Source: Paratinospora sagittata
Taxonomy: Eukaryota > Streptophyta > Magnoliopsida > Ranunculales > Menispermaceae
DNA length: 64,000 bases
Direction: 5' to 3'
Assembly (NCBI GenBank): GCA_035771175.1
Contig: CM069608.1
Span: 15,032,019-15,096,018, forward strand
This document shows positions 54,047 to 64,000 of this stretch, piece by piece. How positions within the stretch are numbered: the stretch's first letter is position 1; every line of letters begins with the position of its first letter. Under the pieces are notes generated by a model, which saw only the letters and a program-made list of their open reading frames with translations, had not been told where the DNA came from and did no database searches. A program made the position numbers and the translations under genes.

Positions 54047-55590
54047 TCAATTATTACTAAAAAATAATTCAGGGTATTTCTGTTTAATTGTTGTTTCTAG
54101 TTCCCATGTTGCTTCCTCTACTCCGTGGTGATCCCAAAGCACCTTCACAAGTGGTATGCTATGTCGCCTTAGTTCTTGAGTTTTTCTATCTAGAATCTGT
54201 ACTGCTCTCTCCTGATACCTATTTCCTTCCTCAACCCGAACCTCGACCAGAGGGATGATATGCGAAGGATCAGGACGATACTTTCGAAGCACGGATTCGT
54301 GAAAAACGTCATGAACCTTAGACATGGACAATGGAAGGAACAAACAATAAGCAAGTTTGCCAATATGTTCAATGATCTAAAATGGACCAATATACCGTGG
54401 GGAGAGCTTTCCTTTGATCCCAAAGCATTTGAAACCTCTTGTAGGCTGAACTTTTAGAAAAACCAAATCCCCCTTATCAAAGCGTTTGACACCTCTAAAA
54501 TGGACCAATATACCGTCATGAATCTTCTCAGAAGTCTCTTGAACTAGTTCAGGCACTGTAGTCGATCTGCCATGTCTAACCAACATACCAGAGATCTATA
54601 AGGGCGACCATAGAGAGCCTCATATTGTGCCATGCCGATACTAGTTTGGTGGTTGTTGTTGTATGCAAACTCAGCTAAATGTAAGTGTTTTTCCCATCCG
54701 TCATGAAAGTTTAAAATGCAGCACTGTAACCTGTCCTCCAAGATTTGGATAAGACGCTCTGACTGCTCATCAGTCTGAGGGTGAAAGGTTGTGATCATGG
54801 TGATCCTAGATCCCATTCTACTCTGGAAGCTTTGCCAAAAATTTGATGTGAATCGAGGGTTTCGATCAGAAACGAACATGAGTGGTATGCCATAGAGGCG
54901 TACAATCTGTCTGTCATACAGTTCGGCAAGCTTGGCGGGGTTATCCTTGAATTTTATTGGTAAAAAGTGTGCAGACTTTGTAAGTCTGTCAATGATTATC
55001 CCAGATAAGATCCTGCCCTTTATTATTTCGAGGCAAGGCCGTAACAAAATCCATTGCGATGTTCTCCCACTTCCATTCTCCAATAAGTAAATGTTGGAGA
55101 AGTCCAGAGGGAAGTCTTCGTTCTGCCTTAACTTGCTGGCAAACGAGACATTGTGCAACGAAGTTTGCAATCACCTTCTTCATTCCAGAAAACCAGAATT
55201 GTCGCTTGACATCCTTGTACATCGTGTCACCCCTAGGATGCATAGCGAACCTCGAACAGTGCATCTCAGTGAGCACTTCTTTCCGAACCTCAAGATCGTT
55301 CGGTAGACAGAGATGTTTTTTATGGAAAATGACCCTGTCTTTAGAGACTGACCAGTGACGAAGGTTATGTCCGCTGAGTAAAAGTTCTTGTTTCTCCATT
55401 AACTAGGGTCATTGGCTTGAGCTGCTAAAATCTTTCAAACCAGCTCAGAGTTGGCTGATAATTGAGAGAGTCGTGATCTTGCTCCCTCATCAATCAGTTG
55501 TAGGTTAAAATTCTCCATTTCTGTAGCCAACCTCCCCATTTCGAAGTTAAGAGTGCAAGTACATAAGATTTTCTACTCAAGGCATCAGCC
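54047..55590 (-). pseudogene. pol: E4 integrase with chromodomain
   Basis: HHCC region: [18 protein letters not shown] and [10 protein letters not shown] (about 55270-55130). Core: [15 protein letters not shown], then a frameshift, [41 protein letters not shown]. The second Asp is kept, and DRDP is changed to DRNP. Before the C-terminal domain, about 80 bases are replaced by a misplaced copy of a nearby segment (54481-54520 repeats 54365-54400), removing the VKERLHAAQSRQ block. The chromodomain frame 54343-54047 shows DVFHESVLRKYRPDP, LVKVLWDHHGVEEATWE and KYPELF. Confidence 0.85.
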
Positions 55591-57385
55591 ACAACATTGG
55601 CCTTACCAGGATGGTACTGGAGTTGAAAGTCATAATCTTTCAAGAACTCCAACCATCGTCTTTGGCGGAGGTTTAGGTCTCTCTGGGTGTAGATATACTT
55701 AAGACTCTTGTGATCTGAGAATACCTTAAATCGTTCACCATATAAGTAATGACACCATAACTTCAGTGCGAATACGACAACTGCAAGTTCCAAGTCATAC
55801 GTTGGATAATTACCCTCATGAATCTTTAGTTGCCTCGAAGCATATGCAACAACTTGGTCTTCTTGCATTAGTACGACACTTAAGCCTTGGAGAGAGGCGT
55901 CGGTGTATAGTGAGAATCTAAGTGCATTTCTTGGAGTGATTAATATTGGTGTTGTAGTGAGGCGCTTCTTCAATTCCTGAAATGATGTTTCACAGGTGGG
56001 ATTCCAGATGAATCGCACGTCTTTCTGAGTGAGCTTTGTCATAGGTTCAGCAATCTTTCAGAAGTCCTTGATGAAGCGTCTGTAATAGCTAGCCAAACCA
56101 AGAAAACTCCTAATCTGAGTAACAGTGGTAGGCTACTTTTAGTTTAAAACTGCTTCAACCTTAGAAGGATCCACCTCAATACCATTGCCTGAAACCACAT
56201 GGCCTACGAGTTGAACTCGCTTCTCCCAAAATTCACACTTACTCAACTTTGCATACAACAGGTGGCTTCTCAAGGTCTGGAAGACTATCCTAAGATGTAT
56301 CTTATGGTCTTCCTTGGTTGAGGAATATATCAAGATATCGTCCACAAAAACCACCACAAATCGGTTTAAGTATAGCCTAAAGATGCGGTTCATCAAAGCC
56401 ATGAACGCAGTAGGTGCATTTGTTAGACCGAACAGCATGACCAAGAACTCGTAGTGACCGTACCGAGTTCTGAATGTCGTCTTGGTAATGTCCGATTCTC
56501 GGATCCGGACTTGATGATAACTGGATCGTAAATCAATCTTATAAAAGTATTTTTGGCATCTCTAAGTTGGTCGAACAAGTCATCAATCCTAGGCAACGGG
56601 TATCTGTTCTTAATGGTGACGTTATTCAACTTGTGATAGTCGATGCAAAATTGTAACGAACCATCATTTTTGCGACAAACAGAACTGGAGCACCCCACGG
56701 TGGTGAACTTTTCCTGATGAAGCCATTACTCTCCAATTCCTTCAGTTGTTTGTCCAATTAGACCAGCTCGACATTGGACATTCTGTATGATGGAATTGAG
56801 ATAGGCCCAGTCCCAGGTATGAGATTGATCTCAAAATTGAATTCCCTAACTGGAGGCAGACCAGGAAGGTCATTTTGAAAAACTGTTGGAAATTCAGATA
56901 TTACCAGGACATCGTGTACTTCGACAATGCTGGTGATTCATTTTCATCACCAAGGGATAGAGCTTGAAGTTGTGCTTTGAGAAGTGCAACAGTCAAGTTG
57001 TGTATCCATTTCCTCGTTCCCTGAATCTTAATGAACTCCCCGTGGGCAAGGTTAACTGAACTTGCTTCTTCGTACAATTGATCTTTGCATTCAGTGGTGA
57101 AAGCCAGTCCATGCCGAGGAAGATGTCAAAGTCTTCAATGTCCATCACAAAAAGATTTGCATATGTTATATGTTCTGACATTCGAAGCTCACATCGAGAA
57201 CACTGCAAATTCACGTCAGTACCAGATCCTAAAGGTGATGTGACATGGATTGTGATGTTTGTGGGTTCAGGATGCAACCTTAAATATCTTACCAATGCAG
57301 ACGATATAAAAGAATGCATAGCACCCGAATCAAACAAGACATGCACCATTGTATTGAACAAGGGAAATGTACCTTCGATTACATT
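55591..57385 (-). pseudogene. pol: E4 protease, reverse transcriptase and RNase H
   Basis: Protease: FDSGAMHSF at about 57325, the catalytic Asp kept but Thr changed to Met. It is frameshifted near 57040. [17 protein letters not shown] in one frame, then shifts; [18 protein letters not shown] and FVDDILIY in the frame 56444-56139, ended by a stop where E2 has Trp (LNW). RNase H: 56042-55494 is open across [48 protein letters not shown] and [18 protein letters not shown], the most complete RNase H and linker in the window. Confidence 0.86.
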
Positions 57386-58698
57386 GTTGTCTGGGAGGGG
57401 TTGTTGAACGATAGCGAATGCTCTACCCTAGTTTCGTTGCCCCTGGTTTGCTGGTTTTGCCTGGGTTGAGCATTAGCAGCAGGTGGGGCTTGTTGGACTG
57501 GAACAACGGGAACAGGTTGCTGAAGGTGCGGACAGGCATTTCTTACATGGCCTTGCTGGCCGCAATTGAAACACGTCATGCTCTATTGTTGATGGTTCTG
57601 TTGGCCATGCTAATTGTGGTGCTAACCACCACCCCTTCCATTGTTGTTTTGACGGCCACCCCTTCTATTACGGCCTCCTTGGCCATGATTGTGAAAATCG
57701 TGATGGCCAGGGTTAGGCGGTTCAGCCGCAGGTGTCGTTGCCACATTTTTCTGAACAGGGGCTGGGAGGGTTGGGTCTTGATTATAGTAGGGCTTCTTCT
57801 TGTTGCCCTGCTTCGAGCCTTGTTAGGAAAACGTTGCAGGCCGTTTTTCTTTATTCAGTCTCTGCACCTGCATAATATTTTCTTGCTCAAAACTCATGGC
57901 CTTATCAACGACCTCCCTGTAAGTCTTGAGATCCAAGATCGATAAGGCTTGTCGAATGTCAGGACGAAGGCCATTATAGAATTTCTCAGTCTTATTTTGC
58001 TCTGTTGAGATGGTAGAAAGAGAGTAGACCGATAATTCTTTAAACTTGACAGCGTTCTCCCTAACTGTCATGCCGCCTTGGTATAGCTTGGTGAACTCCT
58101 GGTGCTTCTGCCTCTTCACAGCGCCGGGGAAGTACTCATCAATAAACAATGACTCGAACTGTTGCCAAGTCATGTCCGTGGTGTTGACCCTTGGGTCCTC
58201 CTTTACTATTATCCACCATGTATTTTCTCCACCAATAAGTTGGTAGGACGCTAGTAGAATCTTTCGAGCCTCATTGACTCTCATTGCATCGAGAGCCTTC
58301 TTCGACTCATCCAACCATTTCTGCACCTCCTCCGCATCAATGGTGCCAGCAAAACTAAGAGGTTGTAACATCTTGTACTTCGTAATCTGGTCGGTTTGAG
58401 TCTCCGACCCAGATCTAATAGGTGCCTGAATAGTGACAACCTGATTGGCCGCGGTCTCAAGAACGGCCATCTGAACAGTTACTTTCATCGCCTTGATAAA
58501 TTCGGCGAAAAATACTTCCATACTTAAAGGCATGGCAAAGGATGTGGGTTAGGGTGGCACTGCCTGTCCTGACGTAGTAGCAGTGTCGGGTGTGGCCTGC
58601 GTTGTAATCGGAGGCGGCAGTTCATGGTTCTGAATCTCAGGAGGTGCCTCCTCTGCTGGACGAACAGCACGTGGCCTTCCTCTCTTCCTGGTTTGCAT
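57386..58698 (-). pseudogene. gag: E4 gag
   Basis: ATG at 58698 (MQTRKRGRPRAVRP). A TAA at about 58550 replaces a Gln codon. From 58533 to 57823, 236 codons are open, with ITKYKMLQPLSFAG, ESLFIDEYFPGAVKR, MTVRENAVKFKEL and SILDLKTYREVVDKAMSFEQ. After further stops in the Gln/Gly-rich linker, an intact CCHC knuckle CFNCGQQGHVRNAC is read near 57577-57536. A frameshift follows near 57440. This is the longest unbroken capsid domain in the window. Confidence 0.87.
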
Positions 58699-59481
58699 TT
58701 TCTCACTGGCAAGGAGAAAATAAAACCATGATTTTGGAACTGTAGCCAAGTATAATGTTATGATATTCTTAGCAACAAGTTTGAGAGTACTACAATATAA
58801 AAACCACCTATCTTCTTAAGTATAGTGTAAGGTTTTTGTTGAGGAATCAAAAAATCTTATGTGCCTCGTATGTTTGGCCATGGTGTAAAACAAGGTTATA
58901 ATGTTTATATAATAAGTATAAAACTTTGCAAGTATTTCAAATGTTTTGGTTCTGGTTTTTTTTTTCTGAACATACATATATATTTCATTGAAAATCCATA
59001 CGAGTCATAAAAATTTTAAGATTTTCCTCGGTAAATATCTCGATCTAACATTTTATCGCAATCTTATGTATTCAAACTCTTTTGCTTAGTCTTTTCGACT
59101 ATTATTCAAATTCGCGTGTCCCGTACCACATGAATTTGGTAATAAGGGTGTCAACCAAGTTAAGTTGCATGAACACGGTCTCTATAAAACATCGGCTGAA
59201 GTGGAGTTCACTAATAGTATCGTCCAAGTTTACTCGTCCCATACTGTGTAAACTTAGTGATAATGTTAGTAATGCAACTTTTCCCAAATATTTCTTTTCA
59301 CACAAGGTCGTGGGTTTTCTTACTTCCACATTTTATTCAGTATCCTCCAATTTTATTGTGTCTCATACCACTCCAAAGTTAGTGATACAAAAGAAAGAAT
59401 GGTTGTAAGTCGGCCCACCAAAGATAGTCTTAAACAAAACATTTTTATTCATATATAAAATAAATTTTACAATGCCAGTGA
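58699..59481 (-). other. E4 ORF1-gag spacer
   Basis: On the minus strand the cores are near 59370 (TATGAGAC), 59245 (TATGGGAC) and 59128 (TACGGGAC). The middle repeat has a stem AAGTTTAC with GTAAACTT. The last has CAAATTC with GAATTTG, where E1 reads CAAATTT, so the stem is rebuilt with different bases. The acceptor-like ttctccttgccag lies at 58706-58726. No gene seen. Confidence 0.65.
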
Positions 59482-61068
59482 TCATTCCTGATTTTCCTGC
59501 CTACTACCGCTCCTTTTAGACCTCCTGCTAGGTATCGAAAGACTACTAGAAGAAAGTTGAGAAGCTTCTCATTGTTCTCCGACGTTTTGCATACGTGTTA
59601 ACAAAGCATTTTGAGTCTCCTCCATCCTAGAAATACTAGATACAATCACATTTAACTGCTCGAATGAGTTAGTTGATTGCCCCATCGATGGTTGATAAGT
59701 CAACTGTCCCATAGGTAGAGGGTAGACCATAGGCATTGGTGGAAAGTATTGGCCATATGGTTGGCTCATAGGTGGAGGGTAGTTGTTTTGATTGTACGGG
59801 GATTCCCTAACTAGAACCCTTAGACATTTGGATATGCTTGAGTCGAAAAGTCTTGAAACAATGGACTCATTGGGATATCCTGTCTTCCGAAATTTGGTGT
59901 CCCACAATTCTGTTGCTGTTGGTTCACAGGAACTTGTGGAATTGGCCAATACAGTACCTTAGGAGTTGGAAACCTTTGGTACGTAGTATTGCCTTGAGTT
60001 AGTATGTTCCAGGAAGGTAGATTTGCTAGAGCTCTTTGTCCATCCTAATTTGGCTGAGGTTGATTTAGGTTGGCAAAGATATCTTCCTCGGAGAATAGAT
60101 GATTGGTTTGACCATTATTCGGGGTTGGGTTTGCCGTAGGGTTCTGGTTTGGCTCGTTATTTGGTGCCTCCCTAACAGGAATCTTGCGTCGACTTTTTAG
60201 TTGACAACGTCTATTTTTGTCTCTAATTCTTTTGCCATTTTCTCCTAAAGTCGCACCGAGTACTTCCTCGTCAGTCACCCCTCCACTTGTGACAAACGCC
60301 TTGAAGATAGAGGATGTTGTAACCGCCTCAGTGATCTGCTTTGAAGACTCATCAAAAGTGTTGATGTTTGCCTCGTATAGCATCCTCATGATCAAGACTC
60401 AGTAGTTCCTTTCTTGAAGGGTTTTGAATCACCCGCAACATTTGCTGGATGATGATGTGAGGTAGGGAGACCTTAATTTTCTTCTCTATGCAGTATAGCA
60501 CAAGAAGTTGAGCCCTTGACATAGCACTTCTAGTCACCTTTTTCGGCAATATGTTGTCGAATACGATCTTTCCAAGGCCGGCAAGAGGTGGTTTAAGGAG
60601 ATTGTTTGGGAGGTGGGCGTACGTCAATTGGGTGTATGGCTTTTTGGCGAGGGAATTGAACAACTATTCTTTGGACTCTGCGATCTCTGCAACTGTCTGG
60701 GGTTCGTGTGGATCAATGATTTTATCTCCAATCGGGATCTCCATAAGTGGCAAAATAATTTCGACGTTGATAGAAATATTTGTTCCCCTGACCATTGTCT
60801 CCAAGACAGGGCTGATCCCATCTTCTTGAAGTCTCACGCAATTCATGGCTTCATAGAAGGACTTCACCAAGTTAAAAGAGACGTAACCCTCAACTTTTGT
60901 TATGTTTACCCACCTCAGTGTTGCGAGTTTTTCGTGAAGGATCGAACAGAGGCAGAGATCTCTATTGTCGATACTCCTCATAGTCAAAACCTCCCTTTCG
61001 AACAGTTTCATGAGTCTGGTAGGAATTGGTTCCTGATTACTGGAAGTCGTTCCTTCACTTGAGGCCAT
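59482..61068 (-). pseudogene. E4 ORF1, PF20167-like
   Basis: ATG at 61068 (MASSEGTTSS). Residues 1-134 are open: LRWVNITKVEGYVSFNLVKS, then ISINVEIILPLMEIPIGDK. A TAG replaces the Gln of ESKEQ at 60664. The next frame (60663-60352) shows LAGLGKIVFDNILP, RAQLLVLYCIEKKIKVSLPH, then a small deletion where E3 has FLGYRV. The third part (60395-60045) is basic (RCQLKSRRKIPVREA) then Asn/Pro-rich. The end shows YPPPMSQPYGQYFPPMP, QPSMGQ, an LNVIVSSISRMEETQNAL heptad-like segment and a Ser/Arg tail, to a TGA at 59482. The acceptor-like CTTTCAG at 61076-61092 precedes the ATG. Confidence 0.7.
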
Positions 61069-61298
61069 TATCTTGCTGAAAGAAAGATAAACTTATAAAA
61101 TACACAAAATATATTCCTAACATTTTTAAGATTTATGTCTTGTCCGTTGGACAATATTTTCTATTTTTCTCTTGATGTTTATGCCATCATTTAATCCAAT
61201 TTTTTTTCCCATTAGCAATATGATATATATATATCTCATATATACATAGATAGATATATATATTTAATCATAACTATATATATAGTTTTCATAAATCA

Positions 61299-61336
<38 letters not shown>

Positions 61337-61753
61337 AATCTAAACTATATAAAAACTATATAGTTTTCTTGATATATATTTAATATAAATCTCAAGTATA
61401 TATAATTTATATATATAGTTCTAAAGATATATATATCTAATAAAAAATTTATTCCCCTAATTTGGTGGACTTGGGAGGGTCGTAGACCTTACTCTCTGAT
61501 ACTATTAAATGTTAATGGTCATCACTGACACTCACGCGTGTCCACGACCGTGACCTACAAAGTCACGTGGCACATGAGCGTACCTCAGAGAGGTTTTTAC
61601 GGCCAGCCTCTCAACTGCACAACCAACCACACTGGTGGCAAGCCAATGTGGACATGTCAGGGTAAGAGTTGGTGCTTCGCCACCCTCATATCGTGAGAAC
61701 CCCTGATCATGCATTGAATTCTCCCTCTCAAAACCCTCTCTGATACTATTAAA
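61069..61753 (-). other. E4 leader with two primer-binding sites
   Basis: TAGTATCAGAGA occurs on the minus strand at 61737-61748 (next to the LTR) and 61493-61504. It is a decayed TGGTATCAGAGC in both places, 244 bp apart as in E1. The AT-rich tract spans about 61215-61440. The splice-acceptor-like tract is at 61076-61092. Confidence 0.65.
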
Positions 61754-63139
61754 TGTCACACCCCGCCCGGACGCACGTAAACCGGTGGGACACTCACGAA
61801 CAAGGCGTGAATGCATTATAACAATAACCGAGTGTGCGGAAACATGATTAAATACAAGTCTGATTTCATTAATTTCAAAATATATTTGAACATGAAATAG
61901 TTAAGGGAACATCCTTCCAAAATCTCTAATGAATAATACAAATGGTACAAAAATGTGGGCCCAAAAACCTGCACCAGTCCACCCTAATCTCCTGTGAAAA
62001 ATTGGAAAACAACGGGGTGAGCTACACGCTTAGTGGGTAAAATAGTTCGTGAATATAACAATTAATAAAGCAAACTTCATAATCAAATATCATAAATACA
62101 CATCAAAGCATCATAATCAATCCAACATGTACGTATGCATGACATCGTCTCGTATTGGTTTCATGATTGTACGTCACCTGAGTTCACGTACAGATGTCCC
62201 TCCCCAGGAGTAGTCGGGTTTTCATTGTACCTCCCTCCTCAGGAACGACGCTCTGGATTCACGTACAGATGTCCCTCCCAAGGAGTAGTCGGGTTGTCAT
62301 TGTACGTCCCTCTCCAGAGAAATATAATGAATAGTGAGCACTGCTTCTAACTATTCTATGAATCATAAACCACACACGTCCCTATGTGGTGCTTTTGTAC
62401 AATGTCAATGCATGAACTGGTTCGGTCATTACTTAACATTAGACAGGATTTGGCAACGTTTGGTGATCCTTATCAGGGTCGGTATCACCACGTGCAAAGT
62501 TAAGACATTCAATATTACTTGTATAAGCTGATAGCTTTCAAATAAGACCAACCAGATCAGTCTCCAGTTGAGAGGTGAGACACGAAGTCTACTTAAATAC
62601 CAATCGTCTAGAGCAGCACGCTGCCTCCCGTTCACTATTTAAAGTTACTGAGGACAAGATTGAGTCTGGTTGAGCCAGATTGACCACTAATTCGGCATAG
62701 CAACAGTGTAATACATGAACTCCAAATATACAGACATAAGTCTGACAAGTATAAACATTATACGCAATAATGCAGTGTAAGTGAATAGTAAATATAATGA
62801 TAAATGAATGTAAACTTTAATAAAATTTATAAGACACGCAAACCTATGTTTCATTCCCCACCTTCAGATAAGAATTCCTTCGAGAACTGGCACCTTCTCC
62901 CGAGCAGAACCGCGTTACACCGCACAGAGAGTCTCGGAAAGGGAGTCTCAAAATAGAAGAAAAAAACTCAAAATGAGTGAGAGAGAGAAGAAAAATCACA
63001 AGGAGAAGTGATTTTGGTGTGTGAAATGGGGGGGTTCCTTAAATAGGAAAAAATGGTGCCTGAAGGTTCGGGCACCTTGCCCGAAGTTCTTTTTTCTTTT
63101 TTCTTTTTTCTTTTCTTTGTGCAAACCTAGGATATTACA
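61754..63139 (-). mobile_element. E4 5' LTR
   Basis: 1386 bp. On the minus strand it starts TGTAATATCCTAGG at 63139 and ends GGGGTGTGACA at 61754. Two U5 minisatellite units (62165-62310). Only two GAACGTTC-like motifs, and a T/C-rich (ttcttttttc) stretch near the start. It resembles the 3' LTR closely along most of its length by eye. Confidence 0.88.
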
Positions 63140-64000
63140 TAAATCCTAGAAGAATGAGTTGGAAATATTGGCACATTTATGTTTTAATTGAAATATGCAT
63201 TATTGATTTAATTAAAATTCTTAGTGTTATAATTTGGTATGTTCTAATTGTTAATTTGAGTGTAACTTTAGTTTTGTTTTATTTAATTAGGATTATTATT
63301 AATTTTTTTGAAAGTTGATTTTTATATTTAGTGTCTCTTTTTTCATCTCTTATAATTTGAAACACCTATTATTTAAATTGTATGATAATGTAAACTAAAA
63401 TGTTTGTTTTGTATTTTTTTAGCAAACAAAAAGTCAACACTCTATGATGTTTATTTTTTTGTTGGAGGTCGAGTTTATTTGGTCGGGCTTCTTGTTAAGA
63501 AAATGATTAATTTTAAAATTTAAACATGAAACTTTATTGATTTTATATGGGATGTCATCATACTTATTGAACATGATAGTAGCAGTTAATGTTATAATAC
63601 TTATTAAACGTGATAGTTTATGATAGTAGTAGTTTAGATCATGATACTTGTTGAACATGATAGTAGTAGTTATTATTTGATATTTATTATCGAATATATA
63701 GTTAAATTTCCCAATCCAACTATTTGACCAACTTTATTATACTTTAAAATTATTTTTTTCTATTCTATTTTGTTATAGGATTTGTGATAGATGGTTTACA
63801 GGTTTTGATATTATATTATGATATATTGATATTTATATAGGTTGTGATAAAATAAAAAGAATGTAATGATTGTCAGAATAACATTTCGCAAAAAACATTT
63901 TCGTCACTAAAATAAGATTTACCAACGAATTATTTTGTCACAAAGACTATAAGAGTTTTTGGTGGTTGATTAAAAATGATGATGAATTTTTTGCCTTCAA
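63140..64000. other. AT-rich sequence right of E4, with short repeats
   Basis: No gene seen. Three imperfect units with atacttattgaacatgatag and gtagtagtta lie at about 63558-63680. The last 110 bp contain cgtcactaaaataag, ttaccaacgaatt and ttgtcacaaag, words typical near ends of plant CACTA or MITE elements. No terminal inverted repeat can be defined within the window. Confidence 0.35.

Larger units (their letters stand above)
52032..63139 (-). mobile_element. E4, complete chromovirus copy with TAAAT target duplication
   Basis: 11,108 bp flanked by perfect TAAAT at 52027-52031 and 63140-63144. All parts are present: 5' LTR (61754-63139), two primer-binding sites, ORF1, spacer, gag-pol, ORF3, polypurine tract, 3' LTR (52032-53401). 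The LTR termini at 52032 have decayed (TTTCAAACC for TGTCACACC). It is inactive through stops and frameshifts in ORF1, gag, protease, RT and integrase. It is the reference copy for the family's structure. Confidence 0.92.

Overview
This window is plant nuclear DNA, probably from a species with a large, repeat-rich genome. I see no intact host gene. Almost everything recognisable is LTR retrotransposon, with one CACTA-type DNA transposon remnant, two SINE pieces and several tandem repeats. The evidence for a plant is the set of Ty3/gypsy chromovirus and Ty1/copia families, primer-binding sites matching initiator methionine tRNA, a CACTA transposase-associated domain and a tRNA-derived SINE with A and B boxes. 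The species cannot be named.

The dominant component is four copies (E1-E4) of one Ty3/gypsy chromovirus family, most like the Tekay/Del lineage (inference). E1 (8096-19369) and E2 (24353-36745) are on the plus strand; E3 (40790-51522) and E4 (52032-63139) are on the minus strand. Each has LTRs of about 1.3-1.4 kb when complete, starting TGTAATAC and ending GTGTGACA. The internal order is leader with primer-binding site, ORF1 (about 520 codons), a structured spacer of about 0.8 kb, gag-protease-RT-RNase H-integrase-chromodomain, ORF3 (about 172 codons), polypurine tract. ORF1 and ORF3 are not part of the standard gypsy gene set. ORF1 resembles a plant transposon-associated domain. I do not recognise ORF3, but its reading frame is kept in three copies. 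Polypyrimidine-CAG sequences sit just before both ORF1 and gag, which suggests separate spliced mRNAs. Every copy is broken by stops, frameshifts or deletions; E4 is complete at both ends with a perfect TAAAT target duplication.

Layout: 1-1787 is the 5' end of a minus-strand Ty1/copia (SIRE/Maximus-like) element. 2379-2685 is a 58-bp tandem array. 3590-5120 is a decayed copia LTR. 5121-19815 is a nested stack: an old gypsy-type LTR holds an unrelated solo LTR (5160-6653) and E1, and E1 holds another solo LTR (17212-19125). 19823-20674 has a ~103-bp tandem repeat and a CACTA transposase-associated pseudogene. 21726-24015 is another copia-like LTR. E2 follows, with a 2.9-kb solo LTR splitting its pol. 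37608-40789 is AT-rich with one 358-bp tandem duplication. E3, a SINE and E4 follow, then AT-rich sequence to the end.

The best candidates for something undescribed are ORF1 plus ORF3 in a chromovirus, the paired splice acceptors, the three TATGGGAC repeats between ORF1 and gag, apparent introns inside LTRs, and a 111-bp palindrome built from LTR ends with a near-perfect 5-bp target duplication.
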